A stretch of 64,000 nt of DNA, taken from Parapedobacter defluvii. GTDB lineage: Bacteria; Bacteroidota; Bacteroidia; Sphingobacteriales; Sphingobacteriaceae. Location: positions 1 through 64,000 of the forward strand of contig NZ_BMIK01000001.1 in the NCBI RefSeq assembly GCF_014642075.1. Reading direction: 5' to 3'. The notes under the pieces are model-generated. The model worked only from the letters and a program-made list of their open reading frames with translations. It did no database searches and had not been told where the DNA came from. The translations under genes were made by a program, and so were the position numbers. Within the stretch, counting starts at the first letter, position 1. Every line of letters starts with the position of its first letter. Positions 45,636 to 53,396 of this stretch are shown piece after piece.

Positions 45636-47891
45636 ATGAAGTATTGTTTCATATTTTTCCTAATCTCCACGCTCGTCGGTCTCCATACCGGTTACGCGCA
45701 GGTCGGAGGCGTTGAACGTTTGTCAAATGGCAAATTTGAGTTGGTATTCAAGCGCGCAAGCGGCGAGCTCGAAAAAATGGTGTCCGTGAAAGAAAACGCA
45801 TCCTTTTTGGTCGATGAAATTATTTCAGGAGGATCGCCTTGGGAGATTATCATCGATGGAACGGAAAAATCCAGGCGAATTGATGCCCGTGCGGCTTCAA
45901 ATTTCACCACTTCGCAAAAGGCTAATGGGTTGGAATTAACCTGGGCTGGGTTTGAAGGACTTCCCACAGATTTCCGTGTCACTGCTTACGTGGATTTGCT
46001 TCCCGATTCGGCGATGTCTGCCTGGCGCATCCGGGTTGACGGTATCGCTGGAACGTTGATCCGTAAAGTGACGTTTCCACGGATAGCTGGGCTGAAAGAT
46101 TTGGGAGAAGAAGAGTTAGCTGTACCGGACTGGATGGGGGCATTGCTCAAATCGCCACGTGCCGTATTGACGCCGGGCGGTGGTGGATTTGCGTGGGAGT
46201 ACCCGGGGCACATGTCTATGCAATTTATCACATTGTACAACCCGCATGATGCGGGTATTTACCTGGCAAGTGATGATTCGCTTGCTTATAGCAAGACATT
46301 TACGCTGTCAGTGGACAGCACAGGAATGTTGGTCTACGGAGTTGACAACTACCCTCCCTATGAACAGCAACTTACCTCTTATGAGCCTCCTTATGCCTTT
46401 TTAATCGGAGGGTTCCAAGGCGATTGGCTTACGGCGGCACAGCTCTATAAGCGTTGGGCGGAGCAGCAGCATTGGTGCAGGGACAGCCGCTTGGCCAATG
46501 GCAAGGTACCCGACTGGGTGGAAAACACCAGCTATTGGGTATGGAACCGGGGGCGTGCGGCAAATGTACTGCCTCCGGCAACCGCTTTGGGCAAGCGGCT
46601 CAACAGCCGCGTCAGTGTGCTGTGGCATTGGTGGCACGGCGGGTCGTATGATGATTCGTTTCCAGAATATTTCCCGCCGCGGGACGGCAACGAGGTGTTT
46701 AAAACGGCGGTAAGTGAGGCACAGCAGAAAGGAGTCAATGCGTTGGTGTATATGAATGCACTGAAATGGGGACCATCGACCCAAAGTTGGGTGAACGAAG
46801 GTGCCGAGCGATTTGCTGCGAAAGACATCAATGGAAATATGCTGAGCCACGTTTATAATATTTTCACTCATAAAGCACTGACCAACATGTGCGAGGCAAC
46901 GGATTTTTGGAAACAAAAATACGCTTCATTGGTTGATACGGCGATCAACCAGTATGGGGTGGGCGGAATATACATGGATCAGATATGCCTGAACAGGCGG
47001 TGTTACGACCCCACCCATGGCCACTCCATAGGAGGGGGGAATTATTGGATGACGCATGTGGCGGAAAAAGACCGGTTGATACGGTCTAAATTTCCGGCAG
47101 ACAGAAGTCCGGCATTGGCCGGTGAGGGCGTCGGGGAAAATTGGCTGCCCCATTTGGATGTGTTTTTAGCCTTACAGGTGAGTAAAGAACGCTACGCGGG
47201 GGTACATGATTGGCAGACCATCCCGCTTTTTCAGAGCGTTTATCATGCGTATGGAATCACATTTGGGAATTACTCCTCGTTGCTTACCCCGCCCTATGAC
47301 GAGATGTGGCCGCAAGAGCAGGCGCCTGACGATACCGAAACCCCCTTGGATGCGGAATTTAACACTCAATTCCTGATGGAGCAGGCCCGGTCATTCGTTT
47401 GGGGTATGCAGCCCATGATTGCCAATTATCAGCCCTTTTTGGACACCATCCGCCAAGAGGAGATCGATTTCATCGAGCGATTGGCCGATGTTCGCCAAGC
47501 GGGTTTGGATTATTTTGTTTTTGGTGAATTCCTGAGGCCGCCACACCTTGATGTTCCTGAAGAAACCATTGCGGTATCCCGGCTTTCGATTTATGCGGGC
47601 CGCAGCGGAAATGTTACCCGTTTCGAAAGCAAATTCCCTTCGGTATATGTGTCGGCTTGGCGGTCAAAGGAAGGGAAGGCAGCAGTGGCATTGGCAAGTA
47701 TCCGTAAACAGGATTATCGCGTAGACTTTGTGATGGATCCCGCCGAGTACGGTATAGGAGATGCGGGATCGGTCTTCGTGAATGACGAACACGGTCGACG
47801 GAAACTGATGGACTATGATGCGGGTAATTCGGCGGTTAGCTTGACGTTGCCACCGCTGGGAATCTGTTTTTTAGAGTTCGTGCCGAGATAA
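45636..47891 (+). CDS. DUF6259-family putative glycoside hydrolase
   Basis: Exported protein of 751 residues with signal peptide MKYCFIFFLISTLVGLHTGYAQ, two bases after the preceding stop. An N-terminal beta-sandwich (about 25-260) leads to a TIM-barrel-like region with VLWHWWHGGSYDDSFPEYFP, GGIYMDQICLN (D448) and AGEGVGENWLP (E497, E501); the aspartate resembles the nucleophile of GH31/GH36-type alpha-glycosidases. A C-terminal beta domain ends GICFLEFVP. It resembles DUF6259 proteins, for which I know no established activity. Tight coupling to the GH42-like gene suggests sequential cleavage of one glycan. Confidence 0.68.
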   Translation: MKYCFIFFLISTLVGLHTGYAQVGGVERLSNGKFELVFKRASGELEKMVSVKENASFLVDEIISGGSPWEIIIDGTEKSRRIDARAASNFTTSQKANGLELTWAGFEGLPTDFRVTAYVDLLPDSAMSAWRIRVDGIAGTLIRKVTFPRIAGLKDLGEEELAVPDWMGALLKSPRAVLTPGGGGFAWEYPGHMSMQFITLYNPHDAGIYLASDDSLAYSKTFTLSVDSTGMLVYGVDNYPPYEQQLTSYEPPYAFLIGGFQGDWLTAAQLYKRWAEQQHWCRDSRLANGKVPDWVENTSYWVWNRGRAANVLPPATALGKRLNSRVSVLWHWWHGGSYDDSFPEYFPPRDGNEVFKTAVSEAQQKGVNALVYMNALKWGPSTQSWVNEGAERFAAKDINGNMLSHVYNIFTHKALTNMCEATDFWKQKYASLVDTAINQYGVGGIYMDQICLNRRCYDPTHGHSIGGGNYWMTHVAEKDRLIRSKFPADRSPALAGEGVGENWLPHLDVFLALQVSKERYAGVHDWQTIPLFQSVYHAYGITFGNYSSLLTPPYDEMWPQEQAPDDTETPLDAEFNTQFLMEQARSFVWGMQPMIANYQPFLDTIRQEEIDFIERLADVRQAGLDYFVFGEFLRPPHLDVPEETIAVSRLSIYAGRSGNVTRFESKFPSVYVSAWRSKEGKAAVALASIRKQDYRVDFVMDPAEYGIGDAGSVFVNDEHGRRKLMDYDAGNSAVSLTLPPLGICFLEFVPR

Positions 47892-47957
47892 ACAGGTAAC
47901 CGATCGTAGCGAATGATGAGCTATGGGGCCATTCTATAAATAGAAGTGATAGAAAAG

Positions 47958-49187
47958 ATGAAAAGATTGCAGTTTTTAGCATGGGTCGCTGGAGGCAGCT
48001 TGTTGCTACAATCATGTGGATTTGGTAGTGTACAAAACCAGAGACAGGTGTCGACAGAGTCGGCTGCCGTTGTTGATGCGTCTATCGTGGTGGGTGCAGC
48101 GCGAACGGAGGAATACGTTCCATACCTGAAAGGAAAAAAGGTTGGATTAACCATCAATCACACTTCTACCATCGGCGACAAATTGAGCATGGATAGCCTG
48201 CTCGCATCCGGCGTGGAGATTGTACGCGGCTTTGGGCCGGAGCATGGCTTTCGGGGGAATGCGAGTGCCGGAGCAAAGATTGGCGATGAGGTAGATGAAA
48301 AGACGGGTGTGCCGTTGGTGTCGCTTTTTGGTGAAAAGTACAAACCGACGAAAGCGGATTTAGCGGGCATTGATGTGATGATATTCGATATGCAGGATGT
48401 GGGCGTACGGTTTTATACCTACCTATCTACGCTTCATTATATTATGGAGGCCTGTGCCGAGAACGACATCGAATTGATCATCTTGGATAGGCCGAACCCG
48501 AACGATGGCTATATAGACGGGCCTGTCTTGGAAAAGGGAAACGAATCGTTCGTCGGGATGCATCCCATTCCGATTACCCATGGCTTGACGTTCGGTGAGT
48601 ATGCCGCCATGATCAACGACCAGGGTTGGCTGGCGAACGGTGTGAAGTGCAAGATTAAGGTGATTCCCATGCTCAATTACCACCATGGGAAACCCTACAC
48701 GCTACCCATCCCTCCATCTCCCAACTTGAATACCCAGCAGGCGATTTTGTTGTACCCATCGACATGCCTGTTCGAGGGGACCGATATCAGCGAGGGGCGG
48801 GGCACGCTATTCGCCTTTTCGGTGGTGGGCAGCCCTAAGCTTCAGGGTAACTATGCGTTCTCTTTCACGCCTAAGTCCATCCCAGGAATGAGTGAAAACC
48901 CCAAACACCTGAATGAAACCTGCTATGGGTTGGATTTGCGGACATACGACACGGGCATATTTACACAAACTGGACGCATCAATTTGTCCTGGTTGAAAGA
49001 ACTATATGAAGCCTATCCAGACAAGGACCAGTTTTTCAAGGGGTCATTCAAACACTTAGCCGGAAACGATAAGCTGGCCCAGCAGATCAAGGATGGGGTG
49101 TCCATAGCGGATATCCAGAAAAGCTGGGAGCCGGCTCTCTCGGAATACAAGCAGCTCCGGAAGCAATACCTTTTGTATAACGACTAA
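47958..49187 (+). CDS. namZ: NamZ-type exo-beta-N-acetylmuramidase (DUF1343)
   Basis: Releases terminal MurNAc from peptidoglycan fragments. The ATG at 47958 starts a lipoprotein signal peptide (MKRLQFLAWVAGGSLLLQSC, C20); a GTG at 47946 is less likely. DUF1343 features are present: GLTINHTSTIG, FGPEHGFRGNASAGAKIGDE, GIDVMIFDMQDVGVRFYTYLST, DRPNPNDG, and a C-terminal half with LAGNDKLAQQIKDG and KQLRKQYLLY. 409 residues, normal. MurQ and an SSS transporter follow, forming a MurNAc salvage set like the one known in Tannerella. Confidence 0.9.
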   Translation: MKRLQFLAWVAGGSLLLQSCGFGSVQNQRQVSTESAAVVDASIVVGAARTEEYVPYLKGKKVGLTINHTSTIGDKLSMDSLLASGVEIVRGFGPEHGFRGNASAGAKIGDEVDEKTGVPLVSLFGEKYKPTKADLAGIDVMIFDMQDVGVRFYTYLSTLHYIMEACAENDIELIILDRPNPNDGYIDGPVLEKGNESFVGMHPIPITHGLTFGEYAAMINDQGWLANGVKCKIKVIPMLNYHHGKPYTLPIPPSPNLNTQQAILLYPSTCLFEGTDISEGRGTLFAFSVVGSPKLQGNYAFSFTPKSIPGMSENPKHLNETCYGLDLRTYDTGIFTQTGRINLSWLKELYEAYPDKDQFFKGSFKHLAGNDKLAQQIKDGVSIADIQKSWEPALSEYKQLRKQYLLYND

Positions 49188-49193
49188 GCCTTT

Positions 49194-49388
49194 GTGATCA
49201 TGTTCGCATTTCTAGATACGATCCTATTTTCTTGGATGCCAAATGAGCGGGTACTCCATCGCTTGGCAGGCATAAACTGCCTGATGGAGATGATCAAAGC
49301 AGGGAAAACACCATCGGATAGCTATCCATCTTGGTCTGCCGAACTTGCATCTTTCAAGCAGATGCGCGAGCGGTATCTGTTGTATTGA
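49194..49388 (+). pseudogene. C-terminal relic of a second NamZ/DUF1343 gene
   Basis: A 64-codon frame whose last 42 residues align without gaps to the end of the intact NamZ next to it: RLAGINCLMEMIKAGK matches HLAGNDKLAQQIKDGV, then SWSAELASFKQMRERYLLY matches SWEPALSEYKQLRKQYLLY. The first 15 or so residues (FAFLDTILFSWMPNERV) fit the preceding phenylalanine-rich segment of such proteins. All catalytic parts are missing. It is best read as the tail of a tandem paralogue left after deletion. The differences in sequence argue against a recent duplication. Confidence 0.75.
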
Positions 49389-49472
49389 GCAGGGCAATTA
49401 CCCCACTGTGGCATTATTTTCAATACCGCGATAACAGAAAATTTTGTAAAATTGTTTTTTTTAGATATTCAG

Positions 49473-50288
49473 ATGACGAACACGACTGAGAAAGAATCGA
49501 ATTACCAGGATTTGGATAAGATGGCTATCGGTGAACTACTGGTAAATATCAATAAGGAAGACCAAACGGTTGCCGATGCGGTGCAAAAGGCCATTCCGCA
49601 GATTGAACGTTTGATCGAAGCTACGGTGAAAAAGATGAAAGCAGGCGGGCGTCTGTTTTACGTGGGTGCCGGAACGAGCGGTCGTTTGGGTATCCTGGAC
49701 GCATCCGAATGTCCTCCTACTTTCGGTGTGCCCTATGATTGGATTATCGGCATCATTGCAGGGGGGGATACCGCGATCCGGAAAGCCGTTGAGTTTGCGG
49801 AAGACGATGAAGAACAGGCGTGGATTGATTTACAGGAATATGGCATCAATCATAAAGATGTGATCATCGGTATTGCTGCATCCGGCGGTACACCTTATGT
49901 AAAAGGGGCACTTAAGGCGGCAAATGCTGCGGGATTGGTGACGGGCTGTGTGGTTTGCAATGCCAATACGGTCATAGCTGCGGAAGCTCGATACCCCATT
50001 GAGGTGATCGTCGGACCGGAAGTGGTCACGGGATCTACCCGCATGAAGGCTGGGACTGCACAGAAACTGGTGCTTAACATGATCAGCACGACAGTGATGA
50101 TTCAGCTTGGGCGTGTAAAGGGGAATAAAATGGTGGACATGCAACTGACCAACAATAAACTGTTCAGCCGGGGTATCCGGATCATTATGGAAGAAACCGG
50201 TATTGACGCACAAACCGCGTCGGATCTACTGGAAAAATACGGCAGTGTCCGTAAGGCTATTGAACATTCGCATGTGGCGGATCATTAG
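49473..50288 (+). CDS. murQ: N-acetylmuramic acid 6-phosphate etherase
   Basis: Cytosolic lyase/hydratase that splits MurNAc-6-P into GlcNAc-6-P and D-lactate. A SIS sugar-isomerase fold is seen, with GRLFYVGAGTSGRLGILDASECPPTFG (motif VGAGTSGRLGILDASE, which includes the active-site glutamate), IGIAASGGTPYVKGAL, GPEVVTGSTRMKAGTAQKL and MVDMQLTNNKL. The ATG at 49473 is preferred to a TTG at 49452. 271 residues, typical. The matching MurNAc kinase is not in the window. Confidence 0.96.
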   Translation: MTNTTEKESNYQDLDKMAIGELLVNINKEDQTVADAVQKAIPQIERLIEATVKKMKAGGRLFYVGAGTSGRLGILDASECPPTFGVPYDWIIGIIAGGDTAIRKAVEFAEDDEEQAWIDLQEYGINHKDVIIGIAASGGTPYVKGALKAANAAGLVTGCVVCNANTVIAAEARYPIEVIVGPEVVTGSTRMKAGTAQKLVLNMISTTVMIQLGRVKGNKMVDMQLTNNKLFSRGIRIIMEETGIDAQTASDLLEKYGSVRKAIEHSHVADH

Positions 50289-50309
50289 TTAAAAACCTAT
50301 TAATTACGG

Positions 50310-51782
50310 ATGACACCTGCAGTTCTTCTTCTTTTTTTGGTAGTTTATTTCAGCCTGCTACTCGGAGTGGCTTATTTTACGTCACGTAAATCGGCAGATA
50401 ATTCCACATTTTTTGTGGCCAACCGGAGTGCGAAATGGTATATGGTCGCTTTTGGTATGATCGGCACGGCCTTGTCGGGAGTGACGTTCATCTCCGTGCC
50501 GGGAGCGGTGGGAAACAGTGACTTCGGTTATTTCCAGTTTATCCTGGGCAATGCTGTGGGCTTCCTCATCATCGCCTACGTACTGCTGCCGCTGTACTAC
50601 CGGATGAACCTGACCTCCATCTATACGTACTTGGAGGAACGGCTCGGACACCGGAGCTACAAAACCGGCGCCATGATCTTTTTGGTGTCCCGTACCATCG
50701 GCTCGGCATTCCGGCTCTACCTGGTGGCCATCATCCTGCAGTGGTTTATCTTCGACGCGTGGAACGTACCTTTTGCGGTCACCATCGCGCTCTGTTTGCT
50801 GCTCATCTGGTTATATACAAATAAGGGTGGGCTGAAAACCATTATCATTACGGACATGATGCAGACCTTCTTTTTGGTACTGGCTGTCGTGTTATCCATC
50901 TATTTCATGGCGGATAGCTTGGGAATGGGCCTGTTGGAGACCATCGAGACGGTGAAGGAGAGTAGTTATTCAAAAATGTTTTTTTTTGACGATTTCCTGG
51001 GTGACCGAATTCATTTCTGGAAACATTTCATCGGAGGGATTTTTGTTACCGTAGCCATGACCGGACTTGATCAGGATCTGATGCAGAAAAACCTCAGTAT
51101 GAAGACTATCGGTGAAGCCCAAAAGAATATGCTCACATTCACCGGGATTTTTGTGGTTATTAACCTCTTTTTTTTGGCGGTGGGTGCCTTGCTGTATATT
51201 TACGCCGGTAAAAATGGGATAGCTATAGGTAGCTTACCCACACCGGATTACCTATATCCGGAAATTGCGCTTCATCACCTTGCCATCGTACCCGGCATTA
51301 TTTTCATGATGGGCCTGACCGCTGCCACCTTTGCAACAACGGATTCGGCATTGACCGCGCTGACAACCTCCTTTTGCGTGGATTTCCTCAATTTTAACAA
51401 GAAGGCGGATCCCAATGACCGTGCCTTGGTTAAAACCCGTAACCGGGTGCATTTCGCGTTCTCGTTGATCATGTTACTGGTGATCATGGTCTTTCGGATC
51501 ATCAATGACGACTCCGTGGTTAATGCGATTTTTACTGCCGCCAGTTATACGTATGGCCCATTGCTGGGGTTATTTGCATTTGGTATCCTTACTAAGCGGC
51601 AGGTGGCCGACCGGCTGGTGCCTTATATCTGCTTGTTGTCACCCGCGCTGTGCTACGTGCTCAATACCTACGTTGTCGTACCGTATACTACTTATGCGGT
51701 CGGTTTCGAATTGATCATTTACAACGGCGCGCTCACCTGGCTGATGCTTTGGTTTAGCGGGGGCGCCAGCAAGAGGGCATAA
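50310..51782 (+). CDS. Sodium:solute symporter, probable MurNAc transporter
   Basis: Inner-membrane SSS-family carrier, 490 residues, about 13 helices. Family marks: TSRKSADNSTFFVANRS, GMIGTALSGVTFISVPGAVGNSDF, YRMNLTSIYTYLEERLG and GLTAATFATTDSALTALTTSF. It starts 21 bases after murQ. In Tannerella forsythia an inner-membrane MurNAc transporter, a kinase and MurQ form one operon, so MurNAc is the likely cargo here; the substrate is inferred from context. Confidence 0.85.
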   Translation: MTPAVLLLFLVVYFSLLLGVAYFTSRKSADNSTFFVANRSAKWYMVAFGMIGTALSGVTFISVPGAVGNSDFGYFQFILGNAVGFLIIAYVLLPLYYRMNLTSIYTYLEERLGHRSYKTGAMIFLVSRTIGSAFRLYLVAIILQWFIFDAWNVPFAVTIALCLLLIWLYTNKGGLKTIIITDMMQTFFLVLAVVLSIYFMADSLGMGLLETIETVKESSYSKMFFFDDFLGDRIHFWKHFIGGIFVTVAMTGLDQDLMQKNLSMKTIGEAQKNMLTFTGIFVVINLFFLAVGALLYIYAGKNGIAIGSLPTPDYLYPEIALHHLAIVPGIIFMMGLTAATFATTDSALTALTTSFCVDFLNFNKKADPNDRALVKTRNRVHFAFSLIMLLVIMVFRIINDDSVVNAIFTAASYTYGPLLGLFAFGILTKRQVADRLVPYICLLSPALCYVLNTYVVVPYTTYAVGFELIIYNGALTWLMLWFSGGASKRA

Positions 51783-51784
51783 GA

Positions 51785-51810
51785 AAAGGCTACCCGTTTG
51801 GATAGCCTTT
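51785..51810. terminator. Bidirectional terminator between the murQ operon and susD
   Basis: AAAGGCTA (51785-51792) and TAGCCTTT (51803-51810) form a perfect eight-base stem with loop CCCGTTTGGA, which may add two C-G pairs. Read on the minus strand the stem continues into TTTTCTT, a good T run for the susD transcript. The gene ends on both strands are within 25 bases. Confidence 0.75.
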
Positions 51811-51832
51811 AGCGTCGAGACAACCTTTCAAT

Positions 51833-53377
51833 TTATTTATTCCACCAAAGCTTGGTCGTGATGACGTCATCGCCTTGGTTGGCCAGTGCGTTTTGGTAGT
51901 TGGCGCGGTTCACGCTTTGTTCTTTTGCGGGATAAAACAACCGCTGCGGAATTCCATCGCCGAAGATCGGGTCAAAGCGGTAAGTTGTTGTCCCACTGGA
52001 TGTGGTGCGCTGCCAAACAATGTCGTTCGGCTTCACCAGGAATGTCGGGTACCCTGTCCGCCTGATCTCGGACCAGGCTTCCAGCCCCTGCGTGAACAGG
52101 GCGAAGTATTTCTGGGTAAGCACCGTCTCACGGCTTGCAGGTGGCAGGCCATCGGCATACGCCTTGGCTACCGTTGCGGCAATGCCCCATTTCTCCAGCG
52201 ATGCCTGTACGCCGCTGCGGTATTCCGCATCGCTCCAGTTGTTGTATTCGGCAATGAGAAATGCAACCTCGGCATATTCCTGAAGCGTCTCGCCAAAGTC
52301 GGCGGCGTTGACCACTGCTCCGGGTAGGCTGATCTCCGTGGGCCCGTTAATGCCTCCGGCTTCCAGTGGAAGGCCATACGGTTGACCGATGTATTGGCCA
52401 TCGGCGTTGGGCAGGGCATAAACACGCAGCCTGGGATCTTCCTGCTCGAACGGGCCGAGTTCGCCCTTCAATGCATTCACCAAGATGTGCGATACCGCGA
52501 AGTCTTTCCGGTTGGCGGTGACCGTCGCACGGTAGAGCGGAGCTTCGTTGGGTGCATTGGCGGCATAACGGAAAACAGCGTTGTGCGCATTGGAAGTGAA
52601 TACACCTTGCGCTAGGGCCGCCTCGATATGCTGGGTTGCCAGTTCGGGAGCCTTCGCACGTATGCGGGTAGCCAGCCGGAGCCGCAGTGAATTGGCAAAC
52701 CGGGCCCAGGACTCATTGGCACCTTTGTAAATGATGTCCGAATTGCCGAAGGTATTCTGATCCTTGTATTTCCACAACGTGTCCGCAGCCTGTTTTAGCT
52801 CATTGAGCAGGTCTTCGTAGATTTTCTGCTGCGACGCATATTTGGGAGTGTAATTGTCAGGATCCTGTTGCAGCGCCTCGAAATCCGGATCGTTGTTTCC
52901 ATAGGATTCGTAGGGGATATCGCCAAATACGTCCGTGAGCGAATGGAAGGTGAACGCCTTTAGTACCCGGCTGATGGCGATTTGGTTGGCGTTTGACCCG
53001 GCGGTTCCGGCAGATGCAACGGCTTTGGTGGCCTCGTCCGTGTTGAGCTTTATTACCTTGTTCAGGTTATTGAGGGCTTTGTAGGCATTGGCCCAGTAGG
53101 TATCCGCATAGCTCCTCGGGATATCGTAACGTGACTGGTCAGTGTAGATGTTCTGGCTGTAATATTGGGCGAAAAGCTGTGCACCCCGCAGTGAGAAGTT
53201 TTCGTTGCGGATGTTGTCCACCAGCTGCTTCTGTGCGGCCAGAATAATGCTCGGCGTAGGTACATTCGCCGGGCGGTTGGGATCGGTATTGATCTTTTCA
53301 AACTCGCTGTCGCTGCATGCACCGAATGTGAATGCAACCACAGCGATGTAAAGGATATTTTTGATGCTGATCTTCAT
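51833..53377 (-). CDS. SusD/RagB-family (SusD-like 2) lipoprotein (PUL4)
   Basis: Surface nutrient-binding lipoprotein of the SusD-like 2 branch, 514 residues. Lipobox FGAC with C21 and an acidic SDSEFEK after it. Typical parts: INTDPNRPANVPTPSIILA, ISRVLKAFTFHSLTDVFGDIPYE, ANESWARFANSLRLRLATRI, and a C-terminal segment with RRTGYPTFLVKP and RLFYPAKEQSVNRANYQNAL. It follows its susC by 19 bases on the minus strand. No enzyme genes accompany the pair, which may import a small nutrient or rely on enzymes encoded elsewhere. Confidence 0.93.
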   Translation of the reverse strand: MKISIKNILYIAVVAFTFGACSDSEFEKINTDPNRPANVPTPSIILAAQKQLVDNIRNENFSLRGAQLFAQYYSQNIYTDQSRYDIPRSYADTYWANAYKALNNLNKVIKLNTDEATKAVASAGTAGSNANQIAISRVLKAFTFHSLTDVFGDIPYESYGNNDPDFEALQQDPDNYTPKYASQQKIYEDLLNELKQAADTLWKYKDQNTFGNSDIIYKGANESWARFANSLRLRLATRIRAKAPELATQHIEAALAQGVFTSNAHNAVFRYAANAPNEAPLYRATVTANRKDFAVSHILVNALKGELGPFEQEDPRLRVYALPNADGQYIGQPYGLPLEAGGINGPTEISLPGAVVNAADFGETLQEYAEVAFLIAEYNNWSDAEYRSGVQASLEKWGIAATVAKAYADGLPPASRETVLTQKYFALFTQGLEAWSEIRRTGYPTFLVKPNDIVWQRTTSSGTTTYRFDPIFGDGIPQRLFYPAKEQSVNRANYQNALANQGDDVITTKLWWNK

Positions 53378-53396
53378 GACAATACAGGTTATCGGG

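Noticed and set aside
48915-48932. ATGAAACCTGCTATGG inside namZ, similar to the stem element's 5' arm
   Set aside because: It lies in coding sequence and no matching 3' arm follows, so it is a chance match.
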